Positions 34,133 through 46,400 of a stretch of 64,000 nucleotides of DNA are shown in pieces. The notes beneath the pieces were generated by a model that was given only the letters and a program-made list of their open reading frames with translations, did no database searches and had not been told where the DNA came from. Source of the stretch: Phytoseiulus persimilis (lineage: Eukaryota; Arthropoda; Arachnida; Mesostigmata; Phytoseiidae); NCBI GenBank assembly GCA_037576195.1, contig CM075102.1, positions 25,106,745 through 25,170,744 on the forward strand, in the 5' to 3' direction. Within the stretch, counting starts at the first letter, position 1. Every line of letters starts with the position of its first letter. The translations under genes and the position numbers were made by a program.

Positions 34133-34834
34133 CAGGGTAGTCAATGTATGTAGGTAATTTTCTAACCCTTCCCCCTTTCAGACACATCTCGCAGAAAAGT
34201 GGTCCGATTCTGGTAATTCTCCTTTCGATCAATGGTCTTATTGCTCCGATCGGTCGAGGATTGAGTTCTACACAAAGCCTCGAAGTTAGCCTAAAAAACT
34301 CCGTGAAAACGTCCGTGAAACATGTTTAGCGACCCGCTCGAATTCGTTTTGATTTTATCCGATGCGGCAAGGGATTCCCCACATCCGCTGAAGAAACTGC
34401 GAGGATCGGTCCAGATCTCGAAATTTAGGACCGATTGCATGAGCATCACAGAAATCCCTGATATGTTAAAAAAATGTCGTCAGTGGTTCAATCGCCCAGT
34501 ATTTCCTCAGTGAAGCCGGATTGAGGAGTTTTCCGATGGCAAAAGTTCTCAGATTGGTTTGAACTACCCGACTATGGGGTAGTCAGCTCGGTCCGATCAC
34601 TTTCGCTCAAAAATTAAGCTCCCCCAGTTTTCCGTGCGGGAAGGAAAAACTGAATTTTTTCGTCGGGGCTCCCGAGAAAAGTCAATTCTTGACCGATCGA
34701 CGCGAATGTGACCTGAGAAGACACGTCATCCTACTAGCTATTCATCGCAAAAATAATTTTCAGTCAGTTTCTCAGCGAGTTATGACAAAGAGAAGGGAGG
34801 GTGAGAAAATTCCCGACTTACGTTGACCACCCTG
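34133..34834. mobile_element. Miniature element with CAGGGT terminal inverted repeats, ~702 bp
   Basis: The left end from 34133 (CAGGGTAGTCAATGTATGTA) and the reverse complement of the right end from 34834 (CAGGGTGGTCAACGTAAGTC) match at about 33 of 40 positions, continuing through AATTTTCT-ACCCT. TA precedes the left end and TG follows the right end, which would fit a TA duplication with one later change, as in Tc1/mariner-type miniature elements. No transposase is inside. An internal palindrome around CTACCCGACTATGGGGTAG (34563-34581) repeats part of the terminal motif and may be a nested end. Superfamily is inferred only from the termini. Confidence 0.7.
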
Positions 34835-37308
34835 TGCATTCTCTGCGGGATCCTTCCCAGTGAACTAAACATGAACTCATTGCGGATACAGCGGGTTGAA
34901 GTCGGAAATATCTGCTCAAGTTTCTCGCAGTGTTAGAGCATGACATCGGCGAACTCCACCAGGCGCCCTTTCATGGTCCTATTGAGTAGCCCCCATGGTT
35001 GTTCGTCTATTTGCTCGCCTGGTTGCTCACCGCTATTTGTGGTGGAGTGCAGGATCAGTTCCTTCATTTACATATGATCACATGGGTCGATTTTGGGACC
35101 ACGTACGCGTTCTGTCAATCATCTAACGAACTTCGGGGGCACCGGAGGGGGTGGTTCTCGAGACGCCCTACACTCAATAGGAGCATCTGCTTCGCACAAG
35201 CGAGCGAAGGGCTGTTTCATCGGTTATCATCGCACGATAGCGGCTCGCTCGGCGTGGAAGCAGAGACCGGATGCGGAGACGAGAGCCTCCGTTTCAGTTT
35301 GGGGGGACGCCCGTACCGACCAATCTTTCCAAAAATCGATACAATACGACGATGGGAACCCCCGCTGATTCCTTTTCTCTTTCGAATACGATGTCAAGTT
35401 CATCGACGAACGGTTTCAGAACGAGGAGGGAGCGGAGCGTAGAGTTCGGGGAGAATGTGTGAAGGACCTGAAGCTGGGCGAAATCCTGGATGTGCTGTAG
35501 GAATATGGGTGATCCGACTTTAGGGAAGCTATGATTCGCTTCGGGGCATGATAGAACCTTCATTTCAGGGTGAGCAAAGTGTGCTTCGCATCGGAATCCT
35601 TCTTTGATGAGTTTTTGTACCGCTCATCGCGTCGCATCTCGTCGGGATTTGAACCCTGTTCTCTCTCCCTCGGCAACCTGCCGGCTCTGAGATGTCCCAA
35701 GTAGTGGCGAAAATGAAATCGCAATCGAATAATCAAGACTGGAAACGAACTCAATGTTTCATTTTCAATTCCGAAGCCCCTTCTGTAACTCCTTAAACCC
35801 GCCTCTTAGACGAGAGCATCCAATCGTAACTCTCTGTATTCACGTTGGAAACAAATCACTCCGGCTCTCATAGGAAAGGCTGTGCTGTAGCGGCAGAGTC
35901 GAGCGAGAGCGGGTTGCGGTGCCCGTCAGCTCCGACCTAGCACATACACATACATTCGATTTATTCTTCGCCTCCGTCGACGAGGATAATGTCTGCGATT
36001 CCATTCGGATCGCTCATTGTGTCGCCATCGTCAATATCGCTCGTGCTATTTCACTTCCTCGTTCCGGGCATCCTCAGCGGTCCGACAGCGGAAAAGTCAG
36101 CTAGAGCCTCCAAGAAGCTGTCAAGGAGCTCCGCACCCTTCGATCGATTCGATCCACTAAGCGTTCTGAACGATCACACTTCCGAAATATTACAAACCTT
36201 CCGCTCCCGAATCGTTCTCCTGAGCGTCTGCCACCCGAGCGCCGTCATTGGCAGAGAGATACCGACAACGATTCCTGTTACTCTCGGAAAGATTCAGAAC
36301 AAAAAGCTTGTGATGGTATCCAATACTACTTGGAGTGGCAGATCCAGTTTTCGGGTCGACCTAGTAAGATGTCGTCGGATCGTTCCAACATTGTGATTTG
36401 AATGGGGATTGCTCAAGTTGTGATCCTCCGTCGTAGGATTCCGAAATACAGCATCTGGCCCGATTGTTGAAGGAACATTTTCCCACCAGAACCGACGCCA
36501 AGTTCGTCAGAGCGATCCACTAGGACCACTGTTTGACCTTCACCTCAAATTTGCCAGAGTCAGTCTCAGTGTCCACTTCTCCCTTCCAGTTGGTGAGTTC
36601 CCAGCACGTTGTCATCTATCATCATTTCCCCGCAGAGTAGGAGCAGCAGCGGCGGCTCACAAGACACAGAGGAACCGACGAGGCTAGCTTACAGGAAAAG
36701 AGAGAGACATGGAGAGGAAAGTGGTTGCGAGAGCAAAGTAGTAGCGGCTGCGGTCGTCGCCATTACGAACCATTATCCAGTGAACGGAGCCCGCAATGGT
36801 ATGACTGGCATTAAGGAGGGGGCCCTCCCCCGCCCGACCCCGGCAACCCTCGGCTCCCCGCAGGAATCCTCGCGATCGCCCTGCCTCCACAAGGACTCGT
36901 CTAAGAAAATTTTCATCGAATTCACAAAGTAAGAATATTGTAGCGTAGATCATTCCTCTCCCGATACGGTCGGCTTGCTTCGAGTAGGAATGTTCATCTG
37001 ACTTATTCCGTGCAGGACTCTGTAGCTCCGGCGCATATGGGAGAAGACCTCGTCTGACGTCGGTGACCAATGACCCCGATGAAATAACTGAGTACTCATG
37101 GACAGTTTCGTGGGGGTAACACGTTTTCAGTCCCCTCAGAGAGCAAAGTCCCTGAACTCCTTGGTTCGATCTTGGGAAGCTCCTGAGGGACAACGGCAAC
37201 TCCACCGCACAGCCGAAATGCGAAATCCATCAACGAGTTCTAAGAGTTCGCAGTTTCGTGTTTCTGCGTCGTTCAATTGTCTCTCAAACTTATCCTATCT
37301 CATCTCAG
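34835..37308. other. Unassigned stretch
   Basis: No recognised gene. Around 35294-35563 both strands have protein-like frames (minus 89 codons; the plus frame contains FSFEYDVKFIDERFQNEEG), so neither can be preferred. A TTTGAACCC motif at 35650 resembles a tRNA B box on the minus strand but no tRNA fold forms. 36572-36597 carries a pyrimidine-rich TTCTCCCTTCCAG followed at once by TTGGTGAGT, a splice-site-like pair without coding support. Confidence 0.4.
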
Positions 37309-37485
37309 ATAATCGTGAATCCCATTGTCGTTGACGATTCCGACCCGAGCGGATCAAGGCAAAACTCCAACAGCAGCCCCAGAATCGTCGCTTCGAACGC
37401 GAGGGGATGCCCGCTTTATAGGTATCGAAGAAATCGATGTGAGAACGTGATTCCAGGGGACAAGGAAGAACAGAGAGCAAGATGA
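37309..37485 (+). CDS. Candidate terminal exon, 58 codons, unknown protein
   Basis: A good 3' splice site (CTTATCCTATCTCATCTCAG ending at 37308) opens directly in phase 0 into IIVNPIVVDDSDPSGSRQNS, then a basic stretch LYRYRRNRCENV, and ends KEEQRAR before TGA at 37483-37485. The TGA overlaps an ATG (ATGA at 37482) that starts another 88-codon plus frame (37482-37748). The overlap resembles two-ORF retroelements, but no retroelement motif is seen. A 154-codon minus frame overlaps, which lowers confidence. Confidence 0.22.
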   Translation: MIVNPIVVDDSDPSGSRQNSNSSPRIVASNARGCPLYRYRRNRCENVIPGDKEEQRAR

Positions 37486-40400
37486 AACAACCGGAGCACG
37501 ATTCTCGGGATCTCAACGGGAAAAAAACGCTCGCATCTCCATGTTGCGCGTCGCAATATGTTCCGCAAGGCACTCTTTCGCAACGGAACCCTGCTGAGAA
37601 CACAGAAATAGAAAAAGAAACTGACAGCCCGGCACATGCCTCTCCTTGGATAAAAACATTTAGTGTTCCACATCCACAACGCTTGGAAAGACTGAATGGA
37701 TCTGGCGGGGCAGACACGCATCGCGCCATACTTATATACATCCGTTGAGGACAAACCATGAAGAGATTCAGAGACGTCGGGTGAAGGGTGCACCGATAGT
37801 GGAACGAGTGCCGCTCGGAACAATCGACTCGCTAGTCCTGCCGGACCGGGGTCGCTCAGGAGTCGGTGCAGGATAGCTGCTTCGTCTTCTAGTTTCCGAG
37901 TGCAGTGAATCTCTGCTTGCGATTTCGCACTCGACGAACGGGCAACGTTGCGGCTCATTTGTGTTTATGGATCGCACTCATTCACCCCGCTAAGTGGCCC
38001 CCGACGGCGGCGGCGGCTGCACAAGCCGATCATCTCCATCCATCGATTCTCGCCGCTGACGCCGATGGTAATCTGGGGAGATTTGGATTGCTTGTCGGTG
38101 GAGCGTAGAAATGATCGTGAAGAGAGAGCGAGGGATGTTCGCTAATTTTTCCCGAGCTTGCGATGCCACTCGAGGCGCGACCAAGGTTGTGGGACAGATT
38201 TCCACGTCCTTTGTTGAATCGTTGTACGATTCCATTCTACGCCCGGGACCTCCCCCCCCCCCCATCCCCGGCCAGGGTGGTCAGAAACGTCGCGAGTTCG
38301 AGACCGCCCATTACGTCGGAGCAAGTCTACGTTTCGACTCCTCTACGCTCATCGATAGAGTGGATTCAAGCTCAAGTCTAGTCGGATAACGTGATCTTGC
38401 AGACACCCGTATCCGGTGAGGTCCAACGAAGTAGATTATCACTTCGCACAAGAAGTTTCTGCGAAGTCTCGAGTTGACTCGGTTTTACTGCTCTGAACAA
38501 AGTTGGCACTGTATCTGGTTCCGTGACGATGAAACGCCCAGCGAAAAGCGGCGGAGGTAGTGGCGGCGACGGCGCTTTATAGAGACGAGCTCATATCAGT
38601 GAGAAGGTTTCAGCGTCTGCGAGACAAACAGCAGAGCAAATAAAAGCGGTTTAAAAGCGACGCACTTACAACTAGCGCAGGCCACAACCTCGACTACCGG
38701 GGTGCTAGCTGCCGCCACTCTGGCTAATATATAATGGGAACAGCTCTCTTTCTCGAGGTTGGTCCAACGAGCCGTAAACCCTTCATGGTTTACGGTGAAG
38801 CGCTGATTCCTTCATTTGCTGCGTGTTTCTGAGGTGTGGTCCCTCATTTTATGAGATCAACCGGGTTGATAGTTGTCTGGAGCACCAGGCCTTATCAGCA
38901 CTGCGAGTGCCATTCCGTCGAATTAGCAGAGCAGTGATTCCGAAGAACGCCGTTCGTCACTTCTGGAATTCTTGGGTATTCTCATGGGAATTCCGAGGGA
39001 GCGCGGGCTCTCTCGGGGCACGTGGCGGGAAGCATCTTGACAGCGAGCTAATCCGGTCAGCCAGTCCAAGATGATACCAGGTGGAATCATCCGTCCTAGT
39101 CGGGAATGTCGAGGATATCGTTCCTGGGCTTGCCAAGGGCTAAGAGCATGTGCTGGGGCCTTGTCACCCTCCGTTTTCTGGATACAAGAAGGAACCATCT
39201 GAGATGTTCATGAGCCTCCGATCAGCTCGAATGTGACGAATCGGCTTTTCAAGTGAACGGACGAGCCGCTGGTTCTATAGAGTCAGGAACTGGTTTTCTT
39301 GATTCTCGAGAGCCGAGGTCTTCGAGCTCGCTCAGCTTGCCATCGCCACAGCAACTGGCAGAGGAGTTTCACATTTGAAATATCTGTGTTGCCGGGTAGT
39401 TGGTCAGCAAATCGTTGGATAAACAGTCTCTTCTTTTTATGGTCGTTGCTTCTCGTCCGCCGTCTCCTTTCCTCATTCTGCTGGATGGACAATAAGAGTG
39501 TGACAATGCGAGCGAGGACTCGGGAACGAAAAAATGAAGAAGACGAAGCAGAGGGAAAGAATGGCTCAGCCTCTCGAGGCTATCTGTGCGTTTGTAGCTG
39601 GCTTTTCGGTTAGCTCTCGAGAGAGGATCAATGCTATCGGGGTGTGACATTCTCGAAATCTTGCCTATTCTCCCTATCATCGCCGTCACCGGGGAGGAGG
39701 GAGAGCAGGCTGGGAGAGAGAAGGAATATGAGAAAGAACGAGAAGAGAGAGCGGAGGAAAGATGAGAAAATGAGACGAAAATTCGGCGCATCGAAGAAAA
39801 CCCGGGAAGCGAAGAGGACACCAGGGAAAAGGAATGCATCAGTTCCTCCTCTTCGAGCGTCTTTTCGGGAACGAATCGAGAGAACGATTCCGTCTCAAAC
39901 TCGAACCCTTCTCTGTGTACTGTTGTGATACTACAGTCATTCACTCTTCTCCTCTCGCTTCCAGTCGCGCTGACAACAGCGACCTTGGAGATCGAAACAG
40001 CGATGCCCATAACAATCGATGAAAATCTTTCGAATCCTTTTGTGAAGAGGCGACGTTCCCAAACCAAGCATAGGCTCCGTCGCTGACGACTGCGACGTCG
40101 GAACCAGACCTTGACGCCGAGAGCGACGAAGATATCTCGTGGGGTTTTCTTCCCCTGGCTTGCTGCGCGATCGAATTTTCTGACTTCCGATTGTATGACG
40201 TGAATCTTTTAGGAAGTGCTTCCGCAGAAGCTCTCCGGCACACGTCGACTGATCGGAACTCAGACTCGACCCTTTCTCGACGGAAACGAACCAGAATCAA
40301 AGTCGAGCAATAATGTTCAGATGATTCGTAATTTTATTCGAATCGAGGTTCGTCTCATTGGACGACTCTTTTGAGATCCGCGTCTCGTCCCGCGAGGTAG

Positions 40401-43400
40401 AAGATGAGCTTTCCGTTCCGTGAGAAGGGTTTCTCGCCCGAATTTCCATGCCCACTTGGAGTCAGGAACGCTCGGCGTCGAGACACCTAACTCAGTTTGA
40501 ACTTAGATTCGCCGAGTTCCCCTCTCATGCTTTTATACCTTTTGAAAGCCCTGAAGAGAGATTGCCGGCTTGTTAGGGTCGACTTTCTCGTTCTTGAACT
40601 GTTGCCGTTCGGAAATTCTTGAACACTATCGGGAATCTGGAGGTAAGCCGCACTTCCAGCGGACACTTTTTCTACCCGACCACGGTTCGATAAGCGACAA
40701 TCATTCGAAGCTGTGATTCTGTGTGTCTGCTTCCTCAACCTTGCGACCTCAGTGAAGAACTCGACTTAAATGTTATGTCAAGAAGAACAGGGGCGAGACA
40801 AGCTGTTTCGTTTGATGGCATATCGTTAACATTTTATTGCTGTGAGGAATTTCCAATATACAACCAGGCACGACATCCGACCACTCTGCTACGTTGAACA
40901 TTCGCCCGTGCTTGTTTCTTGGATGGCGCCGCATCCGCAGCTGGCTGCGAAGAAAGCGGTAAGAACAAGACTCCGCAGGAAGCCGAATCCGATGATATCC
41001 CTCCCAAAAAGTCCTGAATCAAAGATGATACACATCCGCATTGCGGACTCTGCTAAAGGATGTCACCTGCACCCGTTCTCGGAGACGTTTCCCAACGCTC
41101 TTGGCATCAGGCCCACGAAGTTTGCGGGCCGCTGTCTTCCAAGCAAAGATGGAAGGCATCGCGAGTTCGAAGCCGAAATCGGTGTTCACCTTCGGGCATT
41201 TCAACGATGGTATCTCCGAATGACACCAACCCTTTTGAAGATTCGTTTCAGTGGGGAATGCCAGCCTATGTACTGATTTGGACTGATTGGAGACGGAACA
41301 GCACTTCGGATGATTCCACAGGGGATAGCGAAGTGGACTGGAGAGAGGGAAGAGGCGCAGGTGATAGATATATGACAATTGTATCAAGTGCTCATCCTCG
41401 CGAGAACGTTTGCACTGAATGCGCGCAGAAGCAAGCCGCCTCGCATGGCTCGTGTCCGCTGACACACCTTCAACGGACGAACGATCTCCACCATTCGCAG
41501 CGTTCCTGAGACAGTGTGGTGCTGACTGGCTCGTCGACTTGTACGACGACCTCGTCGAGATCGGCCTGACTTGACTGAAGCAGAATATTTCTTGCATGGT
41601 GAAAACGCGTTCGGAATCATGTGTATGTATGAGATCGAGCCGACGCTCGGTGTTTCCTGGTCCGTTCCCTGCCTCGTTTAAAGCGGGGATCCGGATAGCT
41701 GCTCGAGAGGAGAATGATTTTTCCATGCTCGAAAACCATTCGTCTCGAGGATGCGCCAGTAGCCTTGAGCGACTCCTCGAAGACCGACTCTTTTTGGCTT
41801 CTTGTCAAATCCTTTAGTGAACGTGACCCGAATCCTTGGCTCTTGATCGATTCATAGCCGAACGCGAATCTTTAACTTTCTATTGAATCACTACGTGCCG
41901 CTCTTGCGGCTGCCGATTGCGCGGCCGCAGAACCAGTGCCATCTCCGACGGCCGAACCACCGAAGCGACCAGCCGACTAACCCAGCTCCCACTCGCTGCC
42001 CTCTTTGAGTATTCTTGAGACGAGGACCTGAATTCAGAAAGAGACACAGCCCAGAGCGAGGAGGCGGGAGAAATCTCATCCTAGGTCAGGAAAGTATGTT
42101 GGATGGATTGTTCACGGAAAGTACCAGGAGTATCCCCTGGGGTCTTGGATCGGATCGTGTGGGTCTCGCTGTTAAGGAATCTGCCATGACATTGTGGCAG
42201 GTTGAATATTTCCCAGGGTTCGGAAGTTGAAATTAGAAAATTTGACCTACGCGATGTGGCACACATACACCGCAGCTTCTAGACGCTGGAGTTGACTCTC
42301 CTATGAGCGGATCACTGGGAGCTCCGGTGCTTTTGGAAGCTGAGTTGAAGGAAAATGTTCAAAATGGTAGTGGGATTCCGTTCGGCCCCCAGATTGAAGA
42401 AAGATGGTGTATCTATTTTTCTACAGTACCTCTCTTAGAACTGCGCTCATATCGGTACAAGTGAGAGATGAAAGCTGAAGTCGAGCCTCAACAGGATCCG
42501 AAGCCTCAGAGTTACAGCCCAAACTTGTTCGTTTCAACGAGATTTCGGGTCGATACTAATGATCGCGAAGTTTCTTGTGAACCGAGCCACTCGGAAAAAA
42601 CGGCTCATAGCTGAAGTTTCTCGCCTTGAGCAAGTTGCGCCTCGGGGAAAATTTCCCGACCGACTCCAACTCTCCTCGAACAAATCGGGGCACTCTGGGA
42701 TCCCGTTTCGTTGATTGGAAGTCCGTGATCTGCTCGGATGATGAACATTCACCACCAATGAGACTATAGAATGTTTTTTCCCCCGGGAATTCGCGTTTTA
42801 TTCGCGAAGCTCGACCAACTCGGAAGTGGAGTAGGCCGGGGACTCCGAGAGCGTGACTCTCGTGTCTACAGTGAACCGAGGCTGAATCGCATGGGAGTCA
42901 AGACGAGCAGTAGGCGCATCGTTGTTCCTCGATGCAGATTTCAACTCGACGCCTCGACCCATCATGGTGTCTTGTGGGTAACTGCCCGTCTTCTGACTGA
43001 TGGAGGATAGTGCGAACAGGCGGCATCCGCGAGATATAATTGATTGACTTCGCGTCCCTCGTTTCGAACGAGCTCCGCTGGCTTGTTGGTTGTTGCTGTC
43101 CCTCCGTACTATCGTCTGTTCGTTAGACAAGCCAGCGAGCAGAGCGAACCGGTCAGCGATGAGTTTAAGTGCAGCTCTCAGCCTCATGTGTACTGGCTGT
43201 TCGAGTTCATTACTGTGTTCTTGGAGAGCGCTGTTGCCGCAGCTACAGCCGCCGTTGCGCGGTTGTTCAAACTTCGTAATGATGTCCCTCGTTTCTCTCC
43301 GTGTCTCTCGCGAGGAGACGTCGTGACGGACCACAAGTGCCGCCGCCGCTGCTGGCACCACGAACTTAGATTAGCTCTATTTTTCGTTTCTGCTCTTCTG

Positions 43401-46400
43401 CGCTCTGAAGTCCTAGGTTATAGGCTCGCTTGGGAGCTGAACACAAATTACATCAACTCGCTCGACCGTCGTGCTGTCCACAGCGATGAACTTTGACTCG
43501 AGCTTGGCATTGGACGGCGGCCGTTCAACTGATCACTGACTGAAGCTTGTATTTTGTGCGGTTTTGCAACCAAATTGCAACAATCGCCACGGGACCATCG
43601 TCCCGACTCCCGAAGATTGCCGCGGGCTCGCGAGCTTGTTCATTGAAGTTTGTGCGATGTTTCGCTCCAAATTGATTCAAAACTTCTCGATCTCCGAGAA
43701 CGAATGAGCTCGCGCGCTGATTACCACCACTGTGTTATCCTGACTCCTTGGAACTGGAGGATTTCGAGCTCGGAACTCGTTCGAGGCAAGGACCGGTTTA
43801 GCAGCATCTTCAGGAGTGGCTCCATCGTTCTTCCGAGGGTTTTTTTGTGGCATCAGAACTCGCCCTGAACAAATTGATGAAACATTCAAACCTTCGATGA
43901 AATGCTCTCTCAGCAGAGACGAAAAGCCGCGAAAAAATCCACGGTGCGTCGATCAGGTGGGTTTTCATCTCTTTCGGGAACCCCCTCGAAGCTCGAGCCA
44001 GCCTTCTATCCTTTATCTCCTCGTGTGCGTTGAATTTTCGATCCCATCTGGGCCGCATGGCTCCTTGAGGGCTGGAAGCCACTCGGTACGGGGCGCAATT
44101 CAGAGTCTTTTCGATTCCTCCTCTCCCACAAGTGGGAGCGAAGAACTTTTGGCTGAACTGAGAAGGTCGATTGTGTTGCGAGACGAGAAAGCGATGAAGC
44201 AGTTCAACGAGGGTTGAGTGCGGACGGATATTCTGGTCGCGTTGCCTCGCAGCGGCTCGTCCCATCCCAGCCCGTTCCATCCATAATATTCAGGGAGTTC
44301 GTTTTCTTTGCTCCCCAAGCCGTCCTCCTCCTGATGTTCCATTGCGTTTCTGCTCCAGAGGGCAGCAGTCGACGAACAACTGCTTTACATTCAGCTGGCG
44401 TCCTCCGGTGAGACCCAATCAAGACAGCGACGCAGGTCGATGTGTTCCTGTTTCCGAGCCGGTCGATACTGAACTCCCTCAGAGGAGTCGGGCACTGGTT
44501 TGCCGTGCTCCTATCCGTCTATCCATGGTATTGTCAATCGGTTCGTCTTATTTCTTGCCACCCAATGCGAATCGGTTGTAGTCCTCAGACGTTTCCCAAT
44601 ACAGCGCTGTCACAAACTCCTCGAGAAGAATCTGCTTTGGCGTTGATTACGCCGCCAGGCAAGGGCGAAAAATCTGCGCTCATGTCTCCGAACGAGTGCA
44701 ACATCGAAAGATTCGCGACATTGCTGGCCCCATGGACGGGATGGACACGCTCGGGTCGTCGGCGTGCCGGGCAACCAGCCGCGCGGCTCGCCACAACGGT
44801 CATCTGGTTGGCACGGTTGTTCCAGCGAACGTGATGTCACGCATGTCGGCGTGTCGGCGGAAACTTTTCGCTTCTCCAAGGGCTTTTCCTCATCTTTCTC
44901 TCCGCGGTCGTGCTCTTGGCTCTCAACAATCCCTGCAGGGGAGGCTCCTAAAAGGAAACATTGTGAAAAAAACCTCAGTCTCAGGTGCAGTGCCTTGACC
45001 ACGCTGAGTGCCAGGAAGGGATGCCCAGTATACTGCACGCAGATGGTATAACTCTGAGGACGGACAAATATTCTCGCTATTCCCGTTTCGCTTACAAGCC
45101 GTTCTGTGCGGATAGCCGGCTCGGAAAACAAGTTCGAGGAGCACCGTGCACGAGGCGTGGTGACCGAATCCTGTCAAGACAACTGCCGCGGAAGGAGAAT
45201 CATCGGTGCAGCGACTCGCAGATGTTCTGGCTGGATCCGTCCAAAATGGGAGAGCGCATATTTGATTCTCCGTCTGGCTTCTCTAACAAGCGATTTGCTC
45301 GGCCGGAACCGCCTCAATTTAAATAACTTCCTTCCGGTCTGCCGCCGGACAGCGGGCAAAAAAGCTAAGAGCTCATCAAAAAGGTCATTTTTGAATGGCC
45401 TTCCTCGCACCCCGCTCACCCAGCCGTCCACTGTTGTCTTAATTCAGCATTTTTTCTTTTAAAAAGCAGCCGAGATCCTCCCTCAGAGCCACGAGGGAGA
45501 ATGAACGAACCGAAAGGCGCCAGATTCGACGTCCCTCTCAGCGGTCGGGTAGGAACGCTTCTGATTCTATAGTTTGCGATCAAGTGTCCACTTGACGCTC
45601 ACAAATTGCTCGAAGGAACTCCTCCTATTTTCTGAAAACGCGACTGGAGGGAGCAGGGCCGAACGAAGAAATCGGGATTTTTCCGCCGCACTCGACGAGG
45701 TCACCGGTCCCAGTTAGTGCGGCGAGCAGCGCTCAACGAAAGTCGAGAGGCGGTGAGTCAGGTCTATAATGAAATTGCGCACCAATTATTCTGAACAAGC
45801 TCGGCGTGCCATGATTCGGGGAGGTAGCAATAATTCTCTGCCCGGTAATTGATTTGATGACGTTAGCTACCGCGGTAATGGTCTTCATTGTTCCTGATGC
45901 TAATCGACACATTCTGGTGTCGTCGATACGGCTCTATCAACTTCAGAAACCCTCAGGGCTCAGGGACGGAGGCAACCGCAGCACAGCATCCGACGAGACC
46001 AGCTGGGCCGCAGGGGCAGCGACCAGAAATATGGTCAACCAGGGCTCCAGGGAGCCCAACAGCGTCGCTGGGCGACGGCAGGCACACCACCTCTCGACCA
46101 CTTGAAACTTCAACGAGTCGTCTCGTATGGAGGAATAAGGCTGAGGCGAGAGTGAGAAAAAAGGGAAGTGCTTTGCCGTGCAAATTGTGCTTCCAGGCAC
46201 CGCTCTGAGGCTCGGAGTAGGGTCACGTCGCACCGCAAATGACATAAGGACCTCCTTCTGTTTCTCCGCCGGCTCTCCTTTCACTGCCCCTCCTCCCAGT
46301 CGCCGTCGTGGTGGCTGTCGGTGGTCGTCGTCGTAGTCGACGGCGTCTCCTTCCGCGAGGGCAGAAAGCCCGACTCGTCCCTTGTTCCCTCGTTCCGACG

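Noticed and set aside
35640-35700. Possible tRNA on the minus strand (GGTTCAAATCCC B-box match)
   Set aside because: The T-arm pairs only three bases, no A box lies at the right distance and no acceptor stem forms.
36572-36597. Pyrimidine tract plus CAG followed by GGTGAGT as a micro-exon
   Set aside because: Only three bases would lie between acceptor and donor, and no coding frame supports it.
37731-37738. TATATAAG on the minus strand as a core promoter
   Set aside because: The nearest TCAGTC is about 43 bases away, too far, and the gene downstream is unsupported.
40530-40537. TATAAAAG on the minus strand as a core promoter
   Set aside because: No initiator (TCAGT-type) lies about 30 bases downstream and no coding sequence follows.
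41019-41726. 235-codon minus frame as a gene
   Set aside because: Two plus-strand frames (144 and 149 codons) overlap it, and no domain or splice signal favours any of them.
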